The position numbers and the translations under genes were made by a program. A DNA stretch of 64,000 bases from the NCBI RefSeq assembly GCF_004379255.2, contig NC_056032.1:31903322-31967321 (forward strand), given 5' to 3'. Source of the DNA: Salvia splendens. Lineage: Eukaryota > Streptophyta > Magnoliopsida > Lamiales > Lamiaceae. Of this stretch, positions 35,672 to 45,404 are shown piece by piece. The notes below the pieces were generated by a model that was given only the letters and a program-made list of their open reading frames with translations, made no database searches and was not told the origin of the DNA. The stretch's first letter is position 1; the number at the start of each line of letters is the position of its first letter.

Positions 35672-36472
35672 TCACTTCACCTTTGGAGCATCCCCAAGCC
35701 TGAGCTCGAGATCTAGTTCATCACCACCACCAGCCGAGCATAGCTTCATCACCTCGGGTTGAGGAATACATCTCTCAACCACACTCAACAAACCCAAGGG
35801 TTTCTCTTCGATCCTCCTCCTTTTACAACTAGCCACTTCCTCGTCGTTCGTCTCCCTCCTGCGACCTCCCAAATTCAAACTCATCCACAAATCCTCAGTC
35901 ACACAATCCTCCCGCTCAGCCCTCGAGTCTGGATCAGCAGCTGCCGGTTTTTTCTCGCTATTCCTGACCGAATCCACTCGTTTCTCAGAGAGAAAACTCG
36001 ACCACGAGGGAGGCTTATCGCCCTTTTCGCCCTTGTCAACGTTGGAAGAGAGGAAACGAAGGTTTAGTGTGTTTTTCTCCTCAGTAGGAGGAGAAAAAAC
36101 CCTAATCACATGTGGAATTGGGGAAACGAAGGGTACAGAATCAGGAAACTGATTAGGGTTAGGGTTAGGGTTATTGAACAAGAAGGTGCATATCTGAGAA
36201 GGGTTTTGAGGTAAAATATCAGGTGCGGTAGGGCTTGGAGATTGTTTCAATCTTGCCCTATCTCTCCTGTGGACGTTCATGTGGCCCCCAAGAGCTTGAG
36301 CTGATCTAAAATCTCTTCTGCAGAAGCTGCAAGAGTAAGATCTAGGCGGCCAAACGCAGCCTCCAAGGGCCCCGGCCGCGTCTTCTGCAAAGGCCTGCTC
36401 CTCCCAGGAGTCGCCGTAGGCTGCTAGTTCGGGTTTCGTTTTAGCCCACATCCAATATCTTGCCTCCTCCAT
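35672..36472 (-). CDS. SUPERMAN-type single C2H2 zinc-finger transcription factor with EAR motif
   Basis: A 266-aa intronless protein. The single plant EPF-type finger spans residues 46-68 (C48, C51, H64, H68) with the hallmark QALGGH, giving [20 protein letters not shown] then [11 protein letters not shown]. This fits the SUPERMAN/RABBIT EARS/ZFP10-11 subfamily. A C-terminal LDLELRL (residues 253-259) is an EAR repression motif, which in this family recruits TOPLESS-type corepressors. A basic KRRR stretch may be the nuclear signal. NPNPNPNQF is low complexity. Known relatives control floral organ boundaries and cell proliferation. The exact orthologue cannot be fixed here. The start [11 protein letters not shown] is the first ATG of the frame and looks natural for the family. 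The gene is isolated, with repeats on both sides, and appears intact. Confidence 0.95.
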   Translation of the reverse strand: MEEARYWMWAKTKPELAAYGDSWEEQAFAEDAAGALGGCVWPPRSYSCSFCRRDFRSAQALGGHMNVHRRDRARLKQSPSPTAPDILPQNPSQICTFLFNNPNPNPNQFPDSVPFVSPIPHVIRVFSPPTEEKNTLNLRFLSSNVDKGEKGDKPPSWSSFLSEKRVDSVRNSEKKPAAADPDSRAEREDCVTEDLWMSLNLGGRRRETNDEEVASCKRRRIEEKPLGLLSVVERCIPQPEVMKLCSAGGGDELDLELRLGDAPKVK

Positions 36473-39400
36473 TGTTGAGAGGTCAAGAAAAACCTAATTT
36501 CTAGGTGAAGGGGGGGAATGATGGGAGGTGTTTATTGGAATTTAATGAGGAGAAAATTAAGTTCTAAGCATAGGAATGTATGATAAATTGAGATGGAGTA
36601 ATTAGCTGAAAATGAGCAGATTTTGGTTTTGTCTAAGAGAATGGAAGGTAGCAGTACTCACCTCCAATTTTGGCTTTTTTCATGCAACCTATATTTAAAA
36701 TAAAAATTGGTTTCAACAGACAGTCACTGTGGATACGTACACAAATAATATTCATTTTGCTTTTCTTGGATGGGTATATTACAAGGACAATTTAAATATT
36801 CATTGTTGTGGTCCAGGAAGGAGTCTTTGTGTGAAAAATATTTCAAACAAACTTAGATATGATGATGTATTAACTGGAATTTAATTAGACTGTTGTTTAT
36901 TTATTTTAATAAAAAGATTTTAGTAAACAACGTTATTGATTTATATTCATTCGTTTTCACTTTAATTTGGTTGTGTGATTAGGAACTTATGTGTCAATCA
37001 ACACAAACTCTAACTTGTGGTGCGCGTTCTTGTTATGACTTAATTCGTTTATTAGTGGAGGAGTATTATTTAATGGCTAGCATAGTGAATATGTATATGT
37101 ATTGCTATTTGTAATGGTTAAATTTCAATGAAACTGAAAATTTTCCAGTCTGTTTGATATGGATGATGACTGAATCCAGCACGTGCCAATGAAATCCTAC
37201 TGGACTGCACATGCTACAACAAAGCAGTCAGTTCAGAATTTTGTAAGACATGCACTTCCCCTTCCGTGTACCAAGATTTAATACGTTGTTTTAATGATAA
37301 AGAACAATTCTTATAAAATTAATACCATTAGGGGCTATTCGGTTTGTAAGACTATGTATTGTGTTTGACTAATGAGATTGATGGATAATCATGTGATAAT
37401 TAGTCATAGTCAATCCCTTCAATTAAAATAATATCGCAAACTCAATCCTAGACTATGTCTGATAGTACAAATCTCCCCAATTCTACAACATAAATTGCAA
37501 CGATTCAGATTTTTATTTTTTTAAAACAAAGTTAAGTTACCTCCAAAAAATACAATGTATTGGTAAGAAATGGACTACTAGATTTAATCTAATTGAAATG
37601 GATCACTCACCCTTTATTAATGTTTGAGATATGCATTAGCATTAGATATAGTGTTTATTGGAGATATATTAACATAAGAATAAAAACAAGAATAAATATG
37701 AATATTGTAAAGATAAGGATAGAAGACATGGTGTCTTTATATATTTCTTCAATGGGGAATTCATTAACTCCTCATGAACCAAAGCACTTGCCCTTATACT
37801 CCCAAACAAAACAGCTTAGCCGAAAAGAAAAAACTACATCCTGCTCGAAATGACCTGTGCCATGCTACTCTACTAAAAAACTTCTCAACGTTTTTGGCCC
37901 GAAGCCGTCGCTAACGCAGCATGCCTTATAAACCGAAAATCTACCAAAATTTTAAACATGAAAATCCCTCTTCAAATCTAATCACAGTACATGACTATCC
38001 CACCAACCCCATCTCTTCAACCCCAAATCTTTCGATGCTATGTTTTTGTCCACATACCTAACCACGAAAAATGAAATTCAACCTATTTCTATGGAATGGA
38101 GGGAATAGATAATTTCAGGATCATTCTAATATAGGGTGTTTGACCAATATCAATACTTATCGTTGACGATCAACACCAGAAGCTAAAAATGAAACTCATA
38201 AATTATCAAGGTCGATAATTATCAGGAGATTGATTCAGTCCATTTTCTTCTTTTCTTGAAAGCTCTCATTTCATTTCAGTTAGCTAGCTTGAAATGAGTT
38301 TATAAATGAACTTTTGAATGTCACAATCAATTATAATTTCTATTATCTACTTAACCACATGTAACATACAACTCAACATTCAAATTTCAAGAGTATTTTA
38401 GAAATACAAATGAAATTTGGGATGCGAACTAATATTTTAACAAAGAACGTAACGTTAAAAATGAAGTACACTTAATTAGGTAGATGATTAAGCAAAATAA
38501 TTCAATCTATATTTTCGGTAAGATGGTTTTAAAGAAATAAATACTAATAAATATCTAAGACATGCATCATGATAACAATGTATAGAAAACAAATTATTAT
38601 TTACTTATTATATAATGTGTGTGAGAGAATGAGAGAGATACAAAACAATAGATCAATTAATTACAATATACTAAATGATATTGTAGTGATACAAAACAAT
38701 TTCTTTTTATTCTATTCCTATATTTCATTTATAGTTACAGGGATGCACTTAAAAAATATCAGGTTTTAAGTTCACAATTTCCCACCAATATAGGCCATTC
38801 GATTTCAGTTACGGACGCACATGATTGTGCCACGTCACCTGCTTGGAATTTGATGTAATATTCATATTTGCATGCACGAAGGGTAAGTTTGTAATATACA
38901 TATTCATCAGTTATTCTAAATCCCTAAACTGCCGTCATTTATGTGGGAGAAATGGGAAGTTACAATATTTACTTTATTTACGGTTGAATTAATAATTCTT
39001 CTCCAAGATTTCATCTTTTCCACAATTGAAGAATATTTATACAAACTGTATGGTCGAATACAATCTCTACACTGCCGAAATCTACATTCACCAAAGAATG
39101 GCATCAATGGAATTAGACAATTAATGCGAAGGTCAGTTTTTTATTTTGGTTGATTCACGTTCAGTTAGTGTTCTAATTCGCTCTTCATTTTTTTTACTGC
39201 TGTGATTGAGTTTAAATTCCAGTTTTTTGTGTTTGTTCATTTGATTCTATTGATTGAATATAAATTCAAGAAGAATGCGTTTATAAACACACATTTCAGA
39301 AAATCACAATCTAGTAGAATGCAATATATACGAATTTCGATGCAATATTTGGTAGATATTATGCTTTTGATATCATGTTGTTTAGATGTACTGTGATTTA

Positions 39401-39639
39401 TGTTTCTGTTTCAGTGCGGTGTGTACCTGAGTGTCCGGATGAGTTAAAGCCCGTTTGAAGAACAATGTTGTTTTGTTATATTTAACTTGCATACGCTGGT
39501 TTAATTATGCATTTTCGAACACAATTGTATGGTACCAATGACTCTTAGCAGTTTTTACAGTGCAATTCTCTTTGAATTGGGATTAGTGGAAGTTTTAATC
39601 TCAGCATGAAATAATCATATTCCTCACAGGCAATATATA
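36473..39639. other. Promoter side of the zinc-finger gene and AT-rich spacer
   Basis: The first several hundred bases are the 5' flank of the minus-strand zinc-finger gene. The sequence ttaggggctattcggtttgt at about 37328-37347 resembles a MITE terminus, but no partner end was found. The rest is AT-rich with no supported gene. Confidence 0.45.
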
Positions 39640-40026
39640 CATTACTGTCAATACAAAGTTGCATTAATATCATTACAAAGTTGCATTAAGACAGTTAAAG
39701 AAATAAAAAAAATTTGACAACATAACACCTACATAGAATAATAGCATCCTAAACATATATGATTTGCTGCATAAAATAGACAAATAACTGCATCACCATT
39801 TAAAGACATTTGCATTGATGTCAAAAAATGCATTACTATCCATGCAAAGTTGCATTAATGTCATTACAAAATTGATTGCATTAAGACAATTAAAGAAATT
39901 TAAAAAATCGACAACATAACACCTATCCAGAATAATTGCATCCTAAACATATATGATTTGGCTGCATAAAATGGATAAATAGTTGCATCACCATTAACAG
40001 ACATTCGCGTTGCTGACAAAAAAATG
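39640..40026. repeat. Tandem duplication, two copies of about 190 bp
   Basis: Copy 1 (39640-39830) and copy 2 (39831-40026) share cattact, aaagttgcattaat, gacaacataacacctat/c and gcatcctaaacatatatgat with moderate divergence. It lies at the 3' end of the decayed minus-strand gene that follows. Confidence 0.85.
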
Positions 40027-40539
40027 ATTCACAATTCAACTACAATAGGGCATCTCCAAGTCAAAAAAAAGATCAAACATCTCATTCTCGACATCAGTGT
40101 CTAGAAGTTGAGCTTTATCTTTGCCAATACGAGCAGCAATTTCATCGGCAAACGGGTGACCCTCAAGCCAATTCTTTCGTCTGATTGGCACAGAACCTTT
40201 TGGAAATCCAAGCGTCACATGGACGTCTTCCACATCAATATGTAGTGGCTGGTTTCCAGCAAGCTTGATGTTGCTCGACGCGATATGCAGATTTGATACA
40301 AATCCAGTGTGCTAGGTTGCCCGGTAGGTCGATTAATGAGAAATGGAGCAGTGGTCTGAATCCCATCTCCCGGACTACATTCCTCGGTGTTGAATTAAGC
40401 CTAGCAATCAAACGACTAAAATATTCATGAGAACTCCTGAAATAAAGTGATTTATTCCCTTCTCGATATGCTGAACTTGTTCAGCGTCTCGATCAGTTGC
40501 CTCATCAGTTGCATTCTTTCCTCTCCTTCGCTTGTTAAC

Positions 40540-41688
40540 TGTTGGGAAAAAAACTGGAATTACAAGAGATAAACAATATCGGGCGTAATACAACCCAAGA
40601 AGGAAGAACAAAAAAACTGAAAATTACAATGAAATCGAAACTGTAAACTGGAAATAAAACTTAGCTGAGTCGAGGAGGCCTCTTTCCGCAAGACGAGATA
40701 CGCCCCGGTAGTGCTCTCGGTTTGGCGTGTCGTCCCCAAAGATAAAACGGCTACGTCTCTGGTGAAGCAGCACCGCAATCAACAGAGCTCCGGCGAACTG
40801 GAAGAGGATAGGGCAGAGCTTCGGGAAGAAAGACAATGCAGAAAGAGTATGATGCTTGTGAGCAATTGTTCTGTTATACTAATGCAAGGAATGACTAGCC
40901 TATTTATAGGCTTGGTCCACTGCGGGGGTCAACTCAGCCTTGATGGCTGTCATCATGGCTCATTATGGCGGGGCAGTAACCGCCGTCCGTTACGAGTTTG
41001 AAAGTTGGAGTGGTCGACGTTGAATCTAGACGCTGTACATGCCCTAGTTCAACCGTCACATGTGGACTTCGTGAATTGACTTGATCAAGCCATCGCTCAA
41101 GGCGCAACATGCCGAGTTGATCAGGCTGCTGATCAAGGCGCAGCATGTCGAGTTGATCAGGCTGCTGCCCAAAACTGAGGTGGTCCAAAACATTAAGTCT
41201 GGATCCAGGGACAAGCCCAAGAACCAAGCCCAAAGACCAATTGCCAAGATCCAAGACCAAGCCCAAAGACCACCCAAAGACCAATTGCCAAGACCAAGAC
41301 CAAGACCAAGGGCACGGCTCGGCGCGCGTGTGCGCGCGTGTGGGCTCTTTCACCCATCTTAGTCCACGATAATTACTAAGTGTAATTAGTCACTTAATAA
41401 ATACACATTTAAAGATGTGTCTCATCTCCTATGTGGGATAATTAACACTAGTTAATTACTCCCTACACTTTCAACTCATAGCTTTATCAAAAGCTACAAT
41501 GTGACCAACTTTAATCAACTATTTCTCACTCACCGGGAATCGGATTTGAGAAAGTTAATATACTACGGTCATCTACGCGGAACGTAGATCGACGCTATAT
41601 CATTTAATTCTCCAAAACTAAATGTCTCATCACATTTATTATTGGTCAAACTTCATTGACCGGACATCTTAAAATCAAGATTCCAACA
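40540..41688 (-). mobile_element. Ty1/copia solo LTR
   Basis: A 1,149-bp block with inverted ends TGTTGGGAAAA and GATTCCAACA, flanked by a perfect 5-bp duplication ttaac (40535-40539, 41689-41693). It shares the ctctttccgcaag and tccccaaagataaaa blocks with the copia LTR at 1692-2604, so the two belong to related families. On the minus strand a TATA box (CCTATAAATAGG) lies at about 40899-40910. Inside, 41075-41300 is built of repeated gttgatcaggctgctg and (ccaaga)n units. It interrupts the decayed gene at 40036-42504. Confidence 0.93.
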
Positions 41689-41693
41689 TTAAC

Positions 41694-42430
41694 TAACTGT
41701 GTAAAAAAACTCGAGTCAGCCCAGGACGTAAGCAATATTTTGAAATAAGCAAAGTATCTCAAACAGTTAAGCAATATTTCAAATAGCTTAAGCAACACTT
41801 CCACTAGCCAAATTAAACATATTTAAGCACAAAGTAAGCAACCTTTTGTACACAAAAAGCAATATTTCAAATAGCTCAATCAAAACTTTCCAATATACAC
41901 AAAATATCGAAGCAATATTAAGAAGATTCTCGACTAGTTTAAGCAAAATACACTACGAAGTAAGCAATATATTGTACAAGGAAAACTTGTCGTATGAAAT
42001 TTAAGTGAGCAACATTTTGTACAAAAAAGGCAACATTTCGAATAACAAAATCAAAACTCTTCAATTTACAAAATATCAAACAAAAAAACACATTTAACAT
42101 GAAATTAAGCAGATTTCGAAATAGAATAAGCACAATACCCAGCAAATTAAGCAATGTACAGAATAAGCAATAAACATTTTGTCGTAGCCAAAATAAGCAT
42201 AGTTTAGCAGATTTTTGTAAGCAAACTTTTGTACAACTTAAGCAACAGTTCCAATAGATTATGCAAAACTTTTCAACAAACAAATATCACCCAACAATAA
42301 GCACATTTAACAAGAAATTAAGCAAATAAAAATATAAAATTAAGACACAAGTCGATAACAATAAGCAAAAGGGATACATCGTCAAGCATAAACAACACAC
42401 AAAATTGAAATAACCAAGCAAAAAACCAGG
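41694..42430. other. AT-rich intron-like DNA with repeated agcaa words
   Basis: Many short degenerate repeats of the type taagcaatattt/cttttgtacaa are scattered through this stretch. It lies between the first exon and the next coding block of the decayed minus-strand gene and would be intronic. Confidence 0.5.
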
Positions 42431-42946
42431 AAATTACCAACTCGCAAAGATTCTTCAATGCCAGTTGGCTCTGTGGTGTTCAAAATTTCTCGTTGTTTAG
42501 CCATTTATCTAATTTGTGGTCAGTTGATGCAAGCGCAGAAATTTCTCATCGTTCATGCTCTGTTTGAAAAAACTGGACTCTACTGTCGTCGGGACTGTGG
42601 TCAGCGACGGAGGTTCTTCGACGCTAGGCTTTTTATTTGAGAATGCATTTTAGGAGGTTTTGTGAAGTGGACGGGGCGGAATTGAGAAGTTGAAAGAATT
42701 GGAAAGAGAGTGGAAAGGTTTGAAATGGGTTGAATGAGCAGACGAATCGTGTAATTGATTGACCCTGAAATCTCGCGCCTCTAATTCGGATAGTGGGTTA
42801 AATACACAAACTGACTAATTTACCCTTAAATGCAACTAAAATACTAAAAAATGCAATCTCAGTTGATGAAATCATAACCCGACATCTGTATATCTAACGG
42901 TCTAAATAAGTAGGATGTTATCATAGATAAGTCTATAGGGAGTGTA

Positions 42947-43249
42947 TGATACGACCCTACGTCGTATCCCGTTCTCCGGCGTCCTAGCGAAGGATCGGCG
43001 GTAGCAAAGAACCGGCTGTGCGCGGGAATTCCTCTCCGTCGGGCAGCGCGAGATCTTAGTAAAAGAGAATTTCTCAACACGTTATTGGACCAACAATGAT
43101 TTTATTGATTTACTGAATGAATGCAAATAATAACCATTTATCCCTATTTATAATACTCAAATACTATACCCTAACTTATTGACCAAGATAACAAATATAT
43201 GGAAGGATTTGGTGAATCAAAAGATATAATAAGATATAGGATCGTATCA
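42947..43249 (-). repeat. 3' LTR (303 bp)
   Basis: Left copy in window orientation. It has a TATA-like TTATAAATAGGG and an AATAAAATC polyadenylation-like word on the minus strand. It looks identical to the right copy, so insertion was recent. Confidence 0.95.
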
Positions 43250-45071
43250 ACTCCCCCACGGTTAAAATCCACCTTGTCCTCAAGGTGGAAACCACGAAGC
43301 AACGAAGAGAGTTGAAAGCCGACTTTGGCGAGACATCTCCTCCTGGATCAAACACACACCGAACAACTAAACGTCTCACTTCATCTCCTCCATCATTAAA
43401 CAACAAAGGACACCCAATGTGGGCGGCAAAATTCCATCCCAAAACGAAAAGCTTGTCCATGCTTCCAAGAGTGCTCAAACATGACGTGTCATTGCGCCTT
43501 TTTTCTCCACCGCTGAAACCTTCATTCACATATCTGTTTAAAAAATCGGTCTTCATATTGATGAGCTCAAGCTTAGGTGCCACGTAGCCATAAAACTCAA
43601 TTGGACCAAGCTCTGGTAATCCAAGTTCCCTCCTCCTAGCATTGTAAGCCATATTTAAGAAGTCAATATTGCTTACACCTGGAATTTCAACTGATGATTG
43701 AAAGCTCATAAATAATCCAACAGTAGCTCTTTCCTCAGATTCCATCTCACGCAGATCAAACCCTTTGTACATTACACTTCCTCCTGTAACCTCATAATCT
43801 GGATGACCAGCAAGGGCCTTTGCAAATGTACTTTTCCCTGAGTCGTTCTTCCCCATCACAGCATGAACCTCTCCATGGCGGACGGTAAGATTAACCTCTT
43901 TGAGGATAGGCTGCTTGGACTCGGCGATGACAACAGAGAGGTCTTTGGCTTGAAGCAATAGGTCAGTGGTCGAGGATGAAGGGGCCTCGATGGCGACGGA
44001 AGCTGATGGCTGCTTGCCGCGATCCCCGTCGCCCTTGACCGTGTATCTGGCCCCTGAAGATGCACCAGGTTGGGTTGCCTGTTGTGGCCCATGAATTGAA
44101 GAATCGTCGCCAAACCCTAATCGCGGTATTGACGCTACCGCCGGCGCCGGTGGTTGTGCGATGGCCGCACGCCGTTCCGACACGTCGATCCTCCGCGGCG
44201 GGTCCGAATAGCGATCGTCCTCATGTCTGCCCCTTGCCGTCTCCCACGTTGGCGCCAGTCTCCCGGTATGGTCGTCGACCCTTTGCGGCGGGTTGTCCCA
44301 TGCTGTCGGGCGTCTCCCCCGAACTCCCTCGCCGCCGGATCCGTAACGATCCCACCACAACGCCTCAGAACTTAGCGGCTGATGCGTAGCCCTAGACGAC
44401 CGCCCGTTGAACCCTAACAGGGGCTGTGAAGCCACAGTAGTTGCTGTCGACAACAGCGGACTTTGTCTTCCTGAATCGCCTCGCCCCCAAGGGCTGTCCC
44501 ATGTCGTCGAGTGTCTTCCCCCGTGATCCTCGTTGAAGGGGTGTTGCCTTGGTGTCTCTCGATAGGCAGGTGGGTCCCAACAGGTACGAGTCCATGGTGG
44601 GTCCCAGCAAGACCCCGGACGGCCCCTGCCTCCGCGGCTTCCCCGCCCTGCCTGTTGGCTGTCCCGAAATCCCCCACTAGGGTTTCGAAAATTATTTCCC
44701 CTGTCACCATAACGTGTACGTCTAAAACCCTTATCCCCCCAATCATCTCCATCCTCGAAAACCGACGGCGGTTCTGCATCGCGAGAGATTACCGGTTCCA
44801 GAGATTGGAAGCGGCGATCTGTGTCGGCCCTCCACACCTCAAACTTGTCGAGGCGATCCAATAAACGATCCAACTTACCACTCACCGAGTCATCAAGATG
44901 TAACTCCTCCGGTTGACGAACTTCGAACTCCCCATCTTCCAACTGTGATTGATGCGAGTTCCCAAAATTGCGACGATCAACAGGCTGTTGACGGCGCGAT
45001 GCACCATTCGGGAACGAATCTGGGCGTGAAGAACCCCCGACCGCCTTTCCGTTGTTGTTAAATCGTTTCAT
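43176..45071 (-). CDS. Chimeric gag-like / SufC ABC-ATPase reading frame of the LTR element
   Basis: 631 aa from the ATG at 45071 (MKRFNNNGKAVGG); the frame continues upstream without another ATG. The N-terminal half is a retroelement-style charged protein with a short coiled segment (SGKLDRLLDRLDKFEVW), an Arg/Gly-rich tract and repeated W-D-x-P units. I recognise no enzyme in it. From about residue 360 to 526 it is clearly plant SufC/ABCI6, the ATPase of the plastid Fe-S assembly complex SufBCD. Visible blocks are VIAESKQPILKEVNL, a Walker A at 407-415 reading GKNDSGKST, LFMSFQSSVEIPGVSNIDFL and the ABC signature FSGGEKRR at 519-526. Similarity stops before Walker B, and the frame ends inside the 3' LTR. 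With G replaced by D in Walker A and no Walker B, ATPase activity is not expected. Confidence 0.85.
   Translation of the reverse strand: MKRFNNNGKAVGGSSRPDSFPNGASRRQQPVDRRNFGNSHQSQLEDGEFEVRQPEELHLDDSVSGKLDRLLDRLDKFEVWRADTDRRFQSLEPVISRDAEPPSVFEDGDDWGDKGFRRTRYGDRGNNFRNPSGGFRDSQQAGRGSRGGRGRPGSCWDPPWTRTCWDPPAYRETPRQHPFNEDHGGRHSTTWDSPWGRGDSGRQSPLLSTATTVASQPLLGFNGRSSRATHQPLSSEALWWDRYGSGGEGVRGRRPTAWDNPPQRVDDHTGRLAPTWETARGRHEDDRYSDPPRRIDVSERRAAIAQPPAPAVASIPRLGFGDDSSIHGPQQATQPGASSGARYTVKGDGDRGKQPSASVAIEAPSSSTTDLLLQAKDLSVVIAESKQPILKEVNLTVRHGEVHAVMGKNDSGKSTFAKALAGHPDYEVTGGSVMYKGFDLREMESEERATVGLFMSFQSSVEIPGVSNIDFLNMAYNARRRELGLPELGPIEFYGYVAPKLELINMKTDFLNRYVNEGFSGGEKRRNDTSCLSTLGSMDKLFVLGWNFAAHIGCPLLFNDGGDEVRRLVVRCVFDPGGDVSPKSAFNSLRCFVVSTLRTRWILTVGELIRSYILLYLLIHQILPYICYLGQ
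43489..44000 (-). other. Captured SufC/ABCI6 segment
   Basis: The host-derived part covers the end of the plastid-targeting region (EAPSSSTTDLLLQAKD) to just after the ABC signature, about 510 bp without any intron. The right junction of the capture is near 44000 and the left junction near 43489, where SufC sequence gives way to retroelement 3' sequence. The uninterrupted frame fits capture through an RNA template or from a single exon. Confidence 0.85.
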
Positions 45072-45096
45072 GAGCACACAGGATGAAAGCACCAAT

Positions 45097-45399
45097 TGAT
45101 ACGACCCTACGTCGTATCCCGTTCTCCGGCGTCCTAGCGAAGGATCGGCGGTAGCAAAGAACCGGCTGTGCGCGGGAATTCCTCTCCGTCGGGCAGCGCG
45201 AGATCTTAGTAAAAGAGAATTTCTCAACACGTTATTGGACCAACAATGATTTTATTGATTTACTGAATGAATGCAAATAATAACCATTTATCCCTATTTA
45301 TAATACTCAAATACTATACCCTAACTTATTGACCAAGATAACAAATATATGGAAGGATTTGGTGAATCAAAAGATATAATAAGATATAGGATCGTATCA
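45097..45399 (-). repeat. 5' LTR (303 bp)
   Basis: Right copy, upstream of the internal reading frame on the minus strand. It provides the promoter of the element. Confidence 0.95.
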
Positions 45400-45404
45400 G
45401 TGTA

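Larger units (their letters stand above)
40036..42504 (-). pseudogene. Decayed Mutator/Ulp1-associated plant gene (PMD-like region)
   Basis: On the minus strand a first exon starts at the ATG at 42504 (MAKQREILNTTEPTGIEESL) with a GT donor near 42440. Coding sequence resumes left of the solo LTR: KRRRGKNATDEATDRDAEQ (about 40520), then FSRLIARLNSTPRNVVREMG and PLLHFSLIDLPGNLAHW in another frame. The last part is EDVHVTLGFPKGSVPIRRKN and on to a stop at 40036. This is the conserved N-terminal part of a family of plant proteins that often carry a C-terminal Ulp1 protease and travel in Mutator-like elements. The frameshifts, missing C-terminus and the 1.1-kb LTR insertion show that it is dead. 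Confidence 0.6.
42947..45399 (-). mobile_element. Very young non-autonomous LTR element carrying a SufC-like gene piece
   Basis: Two 303-bp direct repeats (42947-43249, 45097-45399) that look identical by eye bound the element. They start TGATACGACC and end TCGTATCA and are flanked by a perfect 5-bp duplication gtgta (42942-42946, 45400-45404). On the minus strand the inner end of the 5' LTR is followed by ATTGGTGCTTTCATCC (primer-site position). The 3' LTR is preceded by CGTGGGGGAGT (polypurine tract), a Ty3/gypsy-like arrangement. There is no protease, RT, RNase H or integrase, so it depends on enzymes from another element. Total 2,453 bp. Confidence 0.95.

Noticed and set aside
36155..36180. 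Telomere-like ttaggg repeats
   Set aside because: Only about three units, lying in frame in the zinc-finger gene, where they encode an Asn-Pro run.
38916..39396. Three 60-70 codon frames
   Set aside because: AT-rich chance frames on both strands with no domain, splice context or similarity that I can recognise.
45072..45230. Arg-rich start of the SufC chimera frame that resembles a mitochondrial targeting peptide
   Set aside because: The frame opens with GTG, not ATG, and lies in the LTR and leader. The first ATG is at 45071. The resemblance is most likely chance.
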